Numbered from the stretch's first letter, positions 1 through 8,340 are shown. The stretch is 48,993 nucleotides of DNA from Streptomyces sp. B93 (GCF_018070565.1 NZ_JAGPXL010000048.1:1-48993), one strand, 5' to 3'. The notes: generated by a model not told the origin, from the letters alone. Made by a program: numbers and translations.

Positions 1-8
1 TTCATAGT

Positions 9-127
9 GTTTCGGTGGTTATAGCGTGAGGGAAACGCCCGGTTACATTCCGAACCCGGAAGCTAAGCCTTACAGCGCCGATGGTACTGCAGGGGGGACC
101 CTGTGGGAGAGTAGGACGCCGCCGAAC
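9..127 (+). rRNA. rrf: 5S ribosomal RNA
   Basis: The 119 nt match the Streptomyces 5S rRNA that I recall: start GTTTCGGTGGT, the central segment GGGAAACGCCCGGTTACATT, and the 3' end GGACGCCGCCGAAC. The first and last bases pair to form helix I (GTTTCGG with CCGAAC). Only 8 nt of spacer precede it, so the 16S and 23S genes of this operon must lie to the left of the window. It is complete and is the last gene of the rrn operon, as shown by the terminator that follows. Confidence 0.96.
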
Positions 128-136
128 TTCTTTTAC

Positions 137-180
137 AGCTCTGGCTCTTGGGTCTCTGACCCGAGGGCCAGAGCTTTTTT
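137..180 (+). terminator. Intrinsic terminator of the rRNA operon
   Basis: Arms AGCTCTGGC (137-145) and GCCAGAGCT (167-175) are perfectly complementary. The stem continues inward through TGGGTC/GACCCGA and is followed by a run of T. This is a classical rho-independent terminator, rare in this GC-rich genome, placed 10 nt after 5S. Confidence 0.93.
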
Positions 181-236
181 GCGTTGAGGTAGGGTCAGGG
201 GGCATCGTTGGCTCGTTTCCCACAGGAGGCTCCCGG

Positions 237-845
237 GTGGAGGTCCAGGAGACCCGTGTCCAGACGGATCGGGTCCTCACCATCCCGAACATCCTCAGCA
301 TGGCGCGGCTCCTCGGTGTGCCGCTCTTCCTGTGGCTGATCCTCAGGCCCGAGTTCGGGGGGCCCAAGAGCGACGGCTGGGCGCTGCTCGTCCTGGCGCT
401 GAGCGGTGTCAGTGACTACCTGGACGGTAAGCTCGCGCGGCGTTGGAATCAGATCAGCAGCCTGGGTCGACTTCTTGATCCCGCGGCGGACCGGCTCTAC
501 ATTCTTTCGACTTTGGTGGGGCTCACCTGGCGGGAGATTCTGCCTCTCTGGTTGACCCTTGTACTGCTGGCACGCGAGCTGGTTCTGCTGGTGATGGTGG
601 GCATCCTCAGACGGCACGGCTATCCGCCGCCGCAGGTGAACTTCCTGGGCAAGGCCGCGACCTTCAACCTGATGTATGCGTTTCCGCTACTGCTGCTCAG
701 TGACGGATCAGGATGGATCTCGTCACTCGCTGCTATTTTCGGATGGGCGTTCGCCGGATGGGGTACAACCCTGTACTGGTGGGCAGGAGTTCTCTACGTG
801 GTACAGGTCCGCCGTCTGGTTCGGGCGGACGCCATGGCCGATTGA
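237..845 (+). CDS. CDP-alcohol phosphatidyltransferase, probable cardiolipin synthase
   Basis: A 202-residue integral membrane enzyme of phospholipid synthesis. The CDP-alcohol signature is intact: D63-G64, A67-R68, G77, D81 and D85, with spacing DG-x2-AR-x8-G-x3-D-x3-D. Hydrophobic segments lie near residues 25-37, 48-60, 88-125 and 135-190. GTG at 237 was chosen because AGGAGG (224-229) precedes it by 7 nt; upstream in-frame starts lie inside the 5S gene. Known: the Streptomyces coelicolor gene I recall at this position, next to a GDP-mannose pyrophosphorylase-like gene, was shown to encode a eukaryote-type cardiolipin synthase that joins CDP-diacylglycerol and phosphatidylglycerol. Inference: the same reaction here. 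A phosphatidylglycerophosphate or phosphatidylinositol-phosphate synthase is the alternative within the family. Confidence 0.88.
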   Translation: MEVQETRVQTDRVLTIPNILSMARLLGVPLFLWLILRPEFGGPKSDGWALLVLALSGVSDYLDGKLARRWNQISSLGRLLDPAADRLYILSTLVGLTWREILPLWLTLVLLARELVLLVMVGILRRHGYPPPQVNFLGKAATFNLMYAFPLLLLSDGSGWISSLAAIFGWAFAGWGTTLYWWAGVLYVVQVRRLVRADAMAD

Positions 846-960
846 CCTCGCCGATTGACGCAGCCGCTGCGGTGCGATGGCCCGCGACGGAAAGGTGCGG
901 GACAATTCTGGCGAGAGTAGTCGGCTAGACCGTCGTCTCTTAGAGGAGGACGCTTCCGAC

Positions 961-3456
961 ATGAAGGCCGTCGTGATGGCCGGTGGCGAAGGAACACGCC
1001 TTCGCCCCATGACCTCAAGCATGCCCAAGCCGCTCCTGCCGGTGGCCAACCGGCCGATCATGGAGCACGTTCTGCGGCTGCTCAAAAGGCATGGGCTCAA
1101 CGAGACCGTTGTGACAGTCCAGTTCCTCGCCTCGCTGGTCAAGAACTACTTCGGTGACGGCGAAGAACTCGGTATGGAGCTGACCTATGCCAACGAGGAG
1201 AAGCCACTCGGCACCGCCGGAAGCGTCAAGAACGCCGAAGAGGCGTTGAAGGACGACACGTTCCTCGTCATCTCCGGTGATGCCCTGACCGACTTCGACC
1301 TCACCGACCTGATCAGCTTCCACAAGGAAAAGGGAGCACTGGTCACGGTCTGTCTGACGAGGGTGCCGAATCCTCTGGAGTTCGGCATCACCATCGTCGA
1401 CGAAGAGGGCAAGGTCGAGCGTTTCCTGGAGAAGCCGACCTGGGGGCAGGTCTTCTCGGACACGGTGAACACGGGCATCTACGTCATGGAGCCCGAGGTG
1501 TTCAACTATGTCGAGGCGGATGTGCCCGTCGACTGGTCCGGTGATGTCTTCCCGCAGCTGATGAAGGAAGGCAAGCCGATTTACGGCTATGTCGCCGAGG
1601 GCTACTGGGAGGACGTCGGCACCCACGAGAGCTATGTGAAGGCGCAGGCCGATGTCCTGGAGGGCAAGGTCGACGTCGAACTGGACGGGTTCGAGATCTC
1701 CCCGGGCGTGTGGGTGGCCGAGGGAGCCGAGGTGCATCCCGACGCGGTGCTGCGCGGGCCGCTCTACATCGGGGACTACGCCAAGGTGGAGGCCGGCGCC
1801 GAGATCCGTGAGCACACGGTCGTCGGCTCGAACGTCGTCGTGAAGAGCGGCGCGTTCCTGCACAAGGCCGTGGTGCACGACAACGTGTACGTCGGGCAGC
1901 ACAGCAACCTGCGGGGCTGCGTCGTCGGCAAGAACACGGACATCATGCGTGCGGCCCGGATCGAGGACGGGGCGGTCATCGGGGACGAGTGCCTGATCGG
2001 TGAAGAATCGATCGTCCAGGGCAACGTCCGTGTCTATCCGTTCAAGACGATCGAGGCCGGCGCCTTCGTCAACACCTCCGTCATCTGGGAGTCCAGGGGC
2101 CAGGCGCATCTGTTCGGTGCGCGGGGCGTCTCGGGAATCCTGAACGTGGAGATCACACCGGAACTGGCGGTACGGCTCGCCGGTGCCTACGCGACGACGC
2201 TGAAGAAGGGCTCCACCGTCACCACGGCCCGCGACCACTCCCGTGGCGCGCGGGCGCTGAAGCGGGCGGTGATCTCCGCGCTCCAGGCCAGCGCCATCGA
2301 TGTACGGGACCTGGAGAACGTACCGCTGCCGGTCGCCCGGCAGCAGACCGCGCGGGGGAGCGCGGGCGGGATCATGATCCGGACCACGCCCGGTGTGCCG
2401 GACTCCGTGGACATCATGTTCTTCGACGGGCAGGGCGCCGATCTGTCGCAGGGCAGTCAGCGCAAGCTCGACCGGGTGTTCGCGCGGCAGGAGTACCGGC
2501 GGGCGTTCCCCGGGGAGATCGGGGATCTGCACTTCCCGGCCAGTGTGTTCGACTCGTACACCGGATCGCTGCTGCGGAACGTCGACACGACCGGGATCGC
2601 CGAGTCGGGGCTGAAGGTCGTCGTCGACGCGTCGAACGGCAGTGCCGGGCTCGTGCTGCCCAGTCTGCTGGGCAAGCTGGGTGTGGACTCGCTGACGATC
2701 AATCCTGGTCTCGACGAGTCGAGGCCGACGGAGTCGGCGGAGGCGCGGCGGTCCGGGCTGGTCCGGTTGGGAGAGATCGTCGCGTCCGCGAGGGCCGCCT
2801 TCGGCGTGCGGTTCGACCCCGTCGGTGAGCGGCTGTCGCTGGTCGACGAGAAGGGGCGGATCGTCGAGGACGACCGGGCGCTGCTGGTGATGCTCGACCT
2901 GGTGGCCGCGGAGCGGCGCAGCGGGCGGGTGGCGCTGCCGGTGACCACGACGAGGATCGCCGAGCAGGTTGCCGCGTACCACGGCACCCAAGTGGACTGG
3001 ACCACCACCTCGCCGGACGATCTGACGCGGGTCGGGCGGGACGAGTCGACGGTCTTCGGCGGTGACGGCAAGGGCGGGTTCATCGTCCCCGAGTTCAGCA
3101 GTGTCTTCGACGGTACGGCTGCCTTCGTGCGGCTGATCGGGCTGGTGGCGCGGACGCAGCTCACGCTCAGCCAAATCGACGCGCGGATCCCGCGTGCGCA
3201 CGTCCTGAAGCGGGATCTGGCGACTCCGTGGGCCGTCAAGGGCCTGGTGATGCGGCGGGTCGTCGAGGAGGCCGGAGAGCGCGACGTGGACACCACTGAC
3301 GGGGTGCGGGTAGTGGAGCCCGACGGGCGCTGGGTGCTGGTGCTGCCCGACCCGGCGGAGGCGGTCACGCATCTGTGGGCGGAGGGGCCGGACGACGCCT
3401 CCGCGCAGGCCCTGCTCGACGAGTGGTCGGCCGTGGTGGACAGCGCGGGACGGTAG
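961..3456 (+). CDS. Mannose-1-phosphate guanylyltransferase-like protein fused to a degenerate phosphohexomutase domain
   Basis: 831 residues. ATG at 961 follows GAGGAGG (943-949). Residues 1-235 form a nucleotidyltransferase domain with GGEGTRLRPMT (8-18) and catalytic Lys23 in PKPLLPV; EKP and the WEDVGTHESY segment fit GDP-mannose pyrophosphorylase-type enzymes, although another hexose-1-phosphate nucleotidyltransferase is possible. Residues about 245-350 form left-handed beta-helix hexapeptide repeats. Residues about 380-831 align in layout with phosphomannomutase, but the phosphoserine motif TASHNP is not visible and the metal-binding DGDADR loop reads DPVGER (preceded by FGVRF). The mutase half is therefore probably non-catalytic and may be regulatory or structural. 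Role: GDP-mannose for glycans or glycoproteins, in the cytosol. It is followed by a strong hairpin, so it is probably its own transcription unit. Confidence 0.85.
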   Translation: MKAVVMAGGEGTRLRPMTSSMPKPLLPVANRPIMEHVLRLLKRHGLNETVVTVQFLASLVKNYFGDGEELGMELTYANEEKPLGTAGSVKNAEEALKDDTFLVISGDALTDFDLTDLISFHKEKGALVTVCLTRVPNPLEFGITIVDEEGKVERFLEKPTWGQVFSDTVNTGIYVMEPEVFNYVEADVPVDWSGDVFPQLMKEGKPIYGYVAEGYWEDVGTHESYVKAQADVLEGKVDVELDGFEISPGVWVAEGAEVHPDAVLRGPLYIGDYAKVEAGAEIREHTVVGSNVVVKSGAFLHKAVVHDNVYVGQHSNLRGCVVGKNTDIMRAARIEDGAVIGDECLIGEESIVQGNVRVYPFKTIEAGAFVNTSVIWESRGQAHLFGARGVSGILNVEITPELAVRLAGAYATTLKKGSTVTTARDHSRGARALKRAVISALQASAIDVRDLENVPLPVARQQTARGSAGGIMIRTTPGVPDSVDIMFFDGQGADLSQGSQRKLDRVFARQEYRRAFPGEIGDLHFPASVFDSYTGSLLRNVDTTGIAESGLKVVVDASNGSAGLVLPSLLGKLGVDSLTINPGLDESRPTESAEARRSGLVRLGEIVASARAAFGVRFDPVGERLSLVDEKGRIVEDDRALLVMLDLVAAERRSGRVALPVTTTRIAEQVAAYHGTQVDWTTTSPDDLTRVGRDESTVFGGDGKGGFIVPEFSSVFDGTAAFVRLIGLVARTQLTLSQIDARIPRAHVLKRDLATPWAVKGLVMRRVVEEAGERDVDTTDGVRVVEPDGRWVLVLPDPAEAVTHLWAEGPDDASAQALLDEWSAVVDSAGR

Positions 3457-3477
3457 GTAGAACGCCCTGCACGCGCG

Positions 3478-3517
3478 CGTGCCGGACAAGTGTCCCCAAG
3501 GGGGCCTGTCCGGCACG
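3478..3517 (+). terminator. Hairpin terminator after the guanylyltransferase gene
   Basis: Arms CGTGCCGGACA (3478-3488) and TGTCCGGCACG (3507-3517) are perfectly complementary, and CCCC/GGGG inside the loop can extend the fold. There is no T tract, which is usual for Streptomyces terminators. It begins 22 nt after the stop codon. Confidence 0.75.
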
Positions 3518-3567
3518 CCGGTGGGGCCGTTCGGAGGTACTGGCCGCGACATGCGACGATGTGCGGC

Positions 3568-4476
3568 ATGCCGCAGCAGCCCCCCGTTCGGAGCACACCG
3601 ACACGCCCCCCGCGTCCGGACGCCTCCATGTCGCTGCTCACCAACGTCATGGATCACAGCCTCGACGACGGGTACGCCGAGGCGGCGGCCCGCAAGGAGG
3701 CCGCGGGGGCCGGGGGGCTGCCCAAGACGCTCCGGGCGAAGCTCGGTCTGGCCGCCGGTCTGGTGCTCGCCGCCCTGGTCGTGACGGTGGGTGCGGCGCA
3801 GGCGCGGGTGGCGGCCCCGGTCGTGGCCAAGGAGCGCGAGGAGCTGATCGACCGCATCCAGAGCGAGACGGCGGCCGCCGACGAGCTGGAGAGCAGCATC
3901 GACGACCTGCGCAACGAGGTGAGCGCACGCCAGCGCGAGGCGCTCAAGGAGAGCGGCGGCGACCGTACGGCCCTGCTGGGCATTCTGTCGGGCGCCGCCG
4001 AAGTGCGTGGGCCCGGTGTGAAGTTGGTCGTGGACGACGCCGAGAACGCCTCGGCGGGGGGTGACGGCGACCCGCGCGGGACGTCGGGCTTCTCCGACAC
4101 GGGGCGGGTGCGGGACCGGGACATGCAGCGCGTCGTGAACGGGCTGTGGGAGTCGGGCGCGGAGGCCGTCTCGATCAACGGACAGCGGCTGACGGCGCTG
4201 TCCGCGATCCGGGCCGCGGGTGACGCCATACTGGTCGACAACAGGCCGCTGGTGCCGCCGTACACGGTGCTCGCGGTGGGGGACGGGCAGGGGATGCGCA
4301 GCCGGTTCCAGGACAGCGCCGACGGGTTGTACCTGGCCGCTCTGGAGGAGAGCTTCGGCATCCGTACCGACATCTCCGTGGCGGACGATCTCCGGTTGCC
4401 CGCGGCGCCGAGCGTGATCGTCCGGACCGCCGAGCCGCGCACCGAGACAGCACAGCCGAGAACCGAGAAGAACTGA
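3568..4476 (+). CDS. DUF881 membrane-anchored protein (first of two)
   Basis: 302 residues. After a short proline-rich N-terminus there is a cytoplasmic stretch with MSLLTNVMDHSLDDGYAEAA, one membrane span at about 55-75 (LGLAAGLVLAALVVTVGAA), a charged coiled coil at about 85-135, then the DUF881 domain to the end. DUF881 proteins (YlxW/YlxX type) occur near division genes across Gram-positive bacteria; no reaction is known. The start is uncertain: ATG 3568, ATG 3559 and ATG 3628 are in frame, none with a good Shine-Dalgarno. The tail is Thr/Glu-rich and disordered. It is first in a three-gene operon with the small basic protein 12 nt downstream. Confidence 0.85.
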   Translation: MPQQPPVRSTPTRPPRPDASMSLLTNVMDHSLDDGYAEAAARKEAAGAGGLPKTLRAKLGLAAGLVLAALVVTVGAAQARVAAPVVAKEREELIDRIQSETAAADELESSIDDLRNEVSARQREALKESGGDRTALLGILSGAAEVRGPGVKLVVDDAENASAGGDGDPRGTSGFSDTGRVRDRDMQRVVNGLWESGAEAVSINGQRLTALSAIRAAGDAILVDNRPLVPPYTVLAVGDGQGMRSRFQDSADGLYLAALEESFGIRTDISVADDLRLPAAPSVIVRTAEPRTETAQPRTEKN

Positions 4477-4488
4477 GGAAGGCACAAC

Positions 4489-4821
4489 GTGATCGCCGTA
4501 CTGGGCCTCGTCGTGGGAGTCGTGGCCGGCCTGTTGGTCCGGCCCGAGGTTCCGGCGGCCGTCGAGCCTTATCTGCCGATCGCCGTCGTCGCGGCGCTCG
4601 ACGCCGTCTTCGGTGGCCTGCGGGCCATGCTCGACGGCATCTTCGACGACAAGGTCTTCGTGGTGTCTTTCCTGTCGAACGTGGTGGTCGCCGCGCTGAT
4701 CGTCTTCCTCGGCGACAAGCTCGGTGTGGGGGCGCAGCTGTCCACCGGTGTGGTGGTCGTCCTCGGCATCCGGATCTTCTCCAACGCCGCGGCGATCCGC
4801 CGGCACGTGTTCCGGGCGTGA
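4489..4821 (+). CDS. sbp: Small basic protein (DUF1290, Sbp family)
   Basis: 110 residues with three or four hydrophobic segments (about 1-18, 28-42, 55-75, 80-100) and basic ends (RRHVFRA). The family signature PYLPIAVVAALDAVFGG and VVVLGIRIFSNAAAIRRH is clear. GTG at 4489 is preceded by GAGGAAGG (4475-4482). In Bacillus the sbp gene lies beside ftsA and ftsZ, and here it sits between two DUF881 genes, the standard actinobacterial arrangement. The function is unknown; a role in the envelope or the division apparatus is inferred from context only. Confidence 0.92.
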   Translation: MIAVLGLVVGVVAGLLVRPEVPAAVEPYLPIAVVAALDAVFGGLRAMLDGIFDDKVFVVSFLSNVVVAALIVFLGDKLGVGAQLSTGVVVVLGIRIFSNAAAIRRHVFRA

Positions 4822-5660
4822 GGGCGATGAACGAGAAGGAAGAGGCGCCGGAGAACCGGCTGCGCAGGGAACTGCCCGCCGAGGTGCCCGCTCAGGTACC
4901 CCGGGCCGAGGCTCCGGAGCAGGCCGCCGAGCCGCGGCTGACCGGTCGGCAGCGGCTGGTGAACGGGCTGTGGCCGCCAAGGGTGACCAGGGCGCAACTC
5001 ATCGTGGCGCTGCTGCTGTTCGGGCTCGGTTTCGGGCTCGCCGTCCAGGTCGCCTCCAACAGCGACGGCGACGACGCGCTGCGCGGTGCGCGTCAGGAAG
5101 ATCTCGTACGCATTCTCGATGAACTGGACGACCGTACTCAGCGTCTAGAAGACGAGAAGCAGGATCTGGAGGAGCAGCGGGACGAGCTGGAGAACAGTTC
5201 GGACCAGGCCGAGGAGGCCCGCAAGCAGCGGATCGAGAAGGAGCGGCAACTCGGCATTCTGGCCGGGACGGTGGCGGCGCAGGGGCCCGGCATCACGATG
5301 ACCATCGACGACACGAAGGGGACGGTCGAGGCGCACATGCTGCTCGACGCGGTCCAGGAGCTGCGAGCGGCCGGTGCCGAGGCGATCCAGGTGAACGGGG
5401 TACGCGTGGTGGCCGGGACCTATCTCACGGAGTCCGGGAAAAGCGTGAGCGTCGACGGGAACAAGATCGACGCGCCCTATCGTTTCCAGGTCATTGGCAA
5501 GCCGCAGGACCTCGAACCGGCGCTCAACATCCCAGGAGGCGTGGTGCAGATGCTGGAGAAGGAGCAGGCCACCGTTACTGTGGAGCGGTCGGACAAGATC
5601 GTTGTGGACGCCTTGCGAGCGGCGAAGCGGCCTGACTACGCTCGGTCGTCCTCCTCGTGA
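4818..5660 (+). CDS. DUF881 membrane-anchored coiled-coil protein (second of two)
   Basis: 280 residues. GTG at 4818 overlaps the stop of the small basic protein gene by 4 bases (GTGA), implying translational coupling; ATG 4827 is an alternative. The layout is a charged, proline-rich cytoplasmic tail (1-50), one membrane span (about 54-76, QLIVALLLFGLGFGLAVQV), a heptad coiled coil (about 88-145) full of Glu and Arg, and the DUF881 domain (about 150-262), with GILAGTVAAQGPGITMTIDD at its start. It is a paralogue of the protein at 3568. The operon appears to end here; the next gene begins after a 190-bp gap, where mycobacteria carry gcvH. Confidence 0.88.
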   Translation: MRAMNEKEEAPENRLRRELPAEVPAQVPRAEAPEQAAEPRLTGRQRLVNGLWPPRVTRAQLIVALLLFGLGFGLAVQVASNSDGDDALRGARQEDLVRILDELDDRTQRLEDEKQDLEEQRDELENSSDQAEEARKQRIEKERQLGILAGTVAAQGPGITMTIDDTKGTVEAHMLLDAVQELRAAGAEAIQVNGVRVVAGTYLTESGKSVSVDGNKIDAPYRFQVIGKPQDLEPALNIPGGVVQMLEKEQATVTVERSDKIVVDALRAAKRPDYARSSSS

Positions 5661-5850
5661 ACCGGGGGTGCATGAGGGACAGCCGGCCAGGGCATGAGGT
5701 TGCGGGGGGTCGGCGCACCGAATGGGTGGTGCGTGGTGGAAACTGTCTGGTGGAGACGGACGTTGTGAGGATGTCCGGGTCGGCCAGTGTGTGCAATCAG
5801 GGTTCGTCCTGCCCCACGGGCGGGTCTGTTTCGGTCAAGGGGAATCGCCC

Positions 5851-6684
5851 GTGAAGTTGTTTGCGAAGTTGTTCGGCAAGAGCGCGCGAGAGGGTAGCGA
5901 CAACGCGACCGCTCGGCATCGCGCACAGCCTGACGCAGAGGGCCAGCGCCCGCTGTTCCGGGACCAGGTGGGTGGCCCCGGCGGTGACGTTTCCGGTGGT
6001 CAGGGCGCGCCGTCTGTTGACCCTGCCCAGGCGGGAGGCATAGGTTTCGGGCAGCCGTCGACCTCAGGTGCGGGTGGAGGGTTCGGTCCCGGTCCGTACG
6101 CGTCCAACGCCCCCGCGGGGCAGCCGCGGCAGGAGGATCCGTCCATGTCGGTCCTGGTGTGTACGAGGTGCGGCAACCGCAACGCGGAGAACAGCCGCTT
6201 CTGCTCGAACTGCGGCGCGCCGCTGCGCGCCGGTGCGGTGCCGGAGCGCCCGTCGGAGACGACGTCCACGATCTCCATCAGCGGTCTGGAAGCCTACGAC
6301 GCCGAGGTGACCGGCCAGACGCCGGTCCCCGCGCTCTCGCCAGAGGCCCAGGCGGCCGTGGACGCGCTGCCGCTCGGCTCGGCGCTGCTGGTCGTGCGCC
6401 GTGGGCCGAACTCGGGCAGCCGCTTCCTGCTGGACAGCGACCTGACCACGGCCGGGCGTCACCCGCAGAGCGACATCTTCCTGGACGACGTCACGGTCTC
6501 GCGCCGCCATGTGGAGTTCCGGCGCAGCCCCGACGGCTCGTTCACGGTCGCCGACGTGGGCAGCCTGAACGGCACGTACGTGAACCGCGAGCGGATCGAC
6601 CAGGTCGCCCTGTCCAATGGTGACGAGGTCCAGATCGGCAAGTACCGGCTGGTCTTCTACGCCAGCAGGCAGCAGGGCATCTGA
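5851..6684 (+). CDS. garA: GarA/OdhI-type FHA domain protein with an N-terminal zinc ribbon
   Basis: 277 residues. GTG 5851 follows AAGGGGA. An acidic, Gly-rich disordered N-terminus contains a zinc ribbon near residues 108-129 (CTRCG and CSNCG, 16 residues apart). Next comes SETTSTISISG, which holds the ETTS phosphorylation motif of GarA/OdhI, then a FHA domain with TAGRHPQSDIFLDD, VSRRHVEF and SLNGTYVN. Known: in Mycobacterium and Corynebacterium, PknG or PknB phosphorylates this motif, and the FHA domain otherwise binds and controls 2-oxoglutarate dehydrogenase and glutamate dehydrogenase. The zinc ribbon and long N-terminus are additions to the mycobacterial form I recall. Context supports the call: ftsR, DUF151 and MerR genes follow in the conserved order. 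Confidence 0.87.
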   Translation: MKLFAKLFGKSAREGSDNATARHRAQPDAEGQRPLFRDQVGGPGGDVSGGQGAPSVDPAQAGGIGFGQPSTSGAGGGFGPGPYASNAPAGQPRQEDPSMSVLVCTRCGNRNAENSRFCSNCGAPLRAGAVPERPSETTSTISISGLEAYDAEVTGQTPVPALSPEAQAAVDALPLGSALLVVRRGPNSGSRFLLDSDLTTAGRHPQSDIFLDDVTVSRRHVEFRRSPDGSFTVADVGSLNGTYVNRERIDQVALSNGDEVQIGKYRLVFYASRQQGI

Positions 6685-6727
6685 CCGGCCCCCGGACGAG
6701 GTCCGGGGGAACCCCCAGGGAAGGTCC

Positions 6728-7483
6728 ATGCTTCGAACACCGAGCGGCGGTGCCGGGCGCGGTACCGCCGCCACGGACAGTGAGCTGATGAGCATCGGCA
6801 CGGTGCTGAACGTGCTGCGCGAGGAGTTCCCCGAGGTCACCATCTCCAAGATCCGGTTCCTGGAGTCGGAGGGACTCATCGAGCCGCAGCGGACCCCCTC
6901 GGGCTACCGCAAGTTCAGCGCCGAGGACGTCGAGCGGCTCGGCCGGGTCCTGAGGATGCAGCGGGACCACTATCTGCCGCTGAAGGTGATCCGCGAGCAT
7001 CTGGACGCGATGGAGCGCGGTGAGAGCGCGTCGCTTCCGGCGGTGGGGCGTCCGGGGCAGCCGGGGCAGGGCTGGGACGCGGAGACCGCGCCGGAGCCCT
7101 GTGAAGGGCCCACGGCGTCCCGTATCGGACGGGCCGAGCTGCTGGCCGCGGCCGGGATCGGGGAGGCCGAGCTGGCCGAGTGGGAGTCGTACGGCCTGAT
7201 CGCGGCGCTGCCGGACGGAGCGTACGACGCCGAGGTGGTGACCGTCGCGGAGCTGGTCGCCGAGCTGGGGCGGTTCGGGATCGAGCCGCGCCACCTGCGG
7301 CTGATGAAGGCCGCCGCGGACCGTGAGGCGGGACTGGTGGACCAGGTGGTGGCTCCCCTGCGGCGGCACCGCAATCCGCAGACCAGGACCCATGCCGAGG
7401 CCCGTACGAGGGAGCTGGCGGGGCTCACGATGAGGCTGCACGCGGCGCTGGTGCAGAGCGCGCTCGGGGTGCGGCTGCCGTAA
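6728..7483 (+). CDS. ftsR: MerR-family regulator, FtsR type
   Basis: 251 residues. ATG 6728 follows AGGGAAGG. A MerR helix-turn-helix lies at about 17-95: VTISKIRFLESEGLIEPQR, then SGYRKFSAEDVERL. A second helical domain (about 135-245) replaces the usual effector domain and ends in a leucine-rich helix. Known: Corynebacterium FtsR, encoded right after odhI, activates ftsZ; the mycobacterial homologue (Rv1828) follows garA. Same position and fold here, so control of division genes is inferred. No metal-binding cysteines are present, so it is not a classical metal-sensing MerR protein. Confidence 0.85.
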   Translation: MLRTPSGGAGRGTAATDSELMSIGTVLNVLREEFPEVTISKIRFLESEGLIEPQRTPSGYRKFSAEDVERLGRVLRMQRDHYLPLKVIREHLDAMERGESASLPAVGRPGQPGQGWDAETAPEPCEGPTASRIGRAELLAAAGIGEAELAEWESYGLIAALPDGAYDAEVVTVAELVAELGRFGIEPRHLRLMKAAADREAGLVDQVVAPLRRHRNPQTRTHAEARTRELAGLTMRLHAALVQSALGVRLP

Positions 7484-7593
7484 CCGGGCCTGTCGGGCTC
7501 GTGGCGGGCCGCGTGCCTGGCCGGAGGGCCGGGGAGCGGGGTGGATCGGCCGGTCGATGGTGGCCCGACTACCCAAACGTCCCGGGCACGTCC

Positions 7594-7599
7594 TAGGGT
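7594..7599 (+). promoter_or_regulatory. Candidate -10 box for a leaderless DUF151 transcript
   Basis: TAGGGT lies exactly 6 nt before the GTG at 7606, and no Shine-Dalgarno is present. The geometry places the transcription start on the start codon, as in leaderless actinobacterial genes (TANNNT, 6-7 nt, then GTG or ATG). No -35 match is visible. Confidence 0.5.
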
Positions 7600-7605
7600 T
7601 GCTGT

Positions 7606-8079
7606 GTGAACGAGCTCGATGTCGTAGGTGTCCGGGTCGAAATGCCCTCCAACCAACCGATCGTGCTCCTGCGTGAAGTGGGAGGCGACCGCTACCTCCC
7701 CATCTGGATCGGGCCGGGGGAGGCGACGGCGATCGCCTTCGCGCAGCAGGGCATGGCCCCCGCACGACCGCTGACCCACGACCTCTTCAAGGACGTCCTC
7801 GAGGCCGTCGGCCAGGAGCTGACCGAAGTGCGGATCACCGACTTGCGGGAGGGCGTCTTCTACGCGGAGCTGGTCTTCGCCAGCGGCGTCGAGGTGAGTG
7901 CCCGCCCGTCCGATGCCATAGCGCTGGCCCTGCGCACCGGAACGCCGATCTACGGCAGTGACGGAGTGCTGGACGACGCCGGTATCGCGATCCCGGACGA
8001 GCAGGAGGACGAGGTGGAGAAGTTCCGCGAGTTCCTCGACCAGATCTCGCCGGAGGACTTCGGCACCAGCAGTCAGTGA
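7606..8079 (+). CDS. Bifunctional nuclease family protein (DUF151)
   Basis: 157 residues. The family signature is clear: VVGVRVEMPSNQPIVLLREV at the N-terminus, then YLPIWIGPGEATAIA, the LTHDLF segment, and RPSDAIALALRTGTPIY. The C-terminus is acidic. Plant BBD proteins of this family have RNase/DNase activity in wound responses; Mycobacterium and Thermotoga homologues are structurally known, but their cell role is not settled. GTG 7606 has a -10-like TAGGGT 6 nt upstream and no ribosome site, so it is probably leaderless. It sits between two MerR genes in the conserved garA-ftsR-DUF151-MerR order. Confidence 0.88.
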   Translation: MNELDVVGVRVEMPSNQPIVLLREVGGDRYLPIWIGPGEATAIAFAQQGMAPARPLTHDLFKDVLEAVGQELTEVRITDLREGVFYAELVFASGVEVSARPSDAIALALRTGTPIYGSDGVLDDAGIAIPDEQEDEVEKFREFLDQISPEDFGTSSQ

Positions 8080-8090
8080 GCCAGGTGGTC

Positions 8091-8120
8091 GGCCCGGCGG
8101 ACCAGCGGTCCGTACGGGCC
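8091..8120 (+). terminator. Hairpin after the DUF151 gene
   Basis: GGCCCG and GGACC (8091-8103) pair with GGTCC and CGGGCC (8107-8120), with a three-base loop and a small internal loop. It begins 12 nt after the stop codon. Confidence 0.55.
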
Positions 8121-8281
8121 GGCCCACGGTCGGTGACCGCTCGTGGCCCGGCATGTGCCGGGGGCGAGTGAGGGCGTCACGCGGCCTCTCGCCAGAGCAT
8201 TCGGCTAGCCTTTCCCCGCGACGGGGTGCGGGAAACCACTCCTAGGGTGATTATCACTCGGCGTGCCGAGTGTGGCGATCG

Positions 8282-8310
8282 TTGACGCACCCTTGGTGAC
8301 TGCCTACCGT
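8282..8310 (+). promoter_or_regulatory. Housekeeping-sigma promoter of the second MerR gene
   Basis: TTGACG (8282-8287) and TACCGT (8305-8310) are 17 bp apart, a good match to the HrdB/SigA consensus. It lies 30 bp before the GTG at 8341. An upstream hairpin, CACTCGG/CCGAGTG (8255-8272), is close to the -35 and could be an operator. Confidence 0.65.
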
Positions 8311-8340
8311 CGAGAAGGCAGGTCAAGGACGGAGGTCGGC

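Noticed and set aside
1015..4980. A very long open frame (over 1300 codons) on the minus strand
   Set aside because: It lies opposite clear genes, is Arg/Gly/Pro/His-rich and has no family motif. Such mirror frames arise from high third-position GC.
5735..5765. GGAAAC-N17-CGTT as an ECF sigma promoter before garA
   Set aside because: It only loosely fits the SigE pattern and lies 85-110 bp upstream; single weak matches are expected by chance.
5657..5854. A 65-codon ORF between the second DUF881 gene and garA as the missing gcvH
   Set aside because: It has no lipoyl-lysine motif, no ribosome site and poor codon bias.
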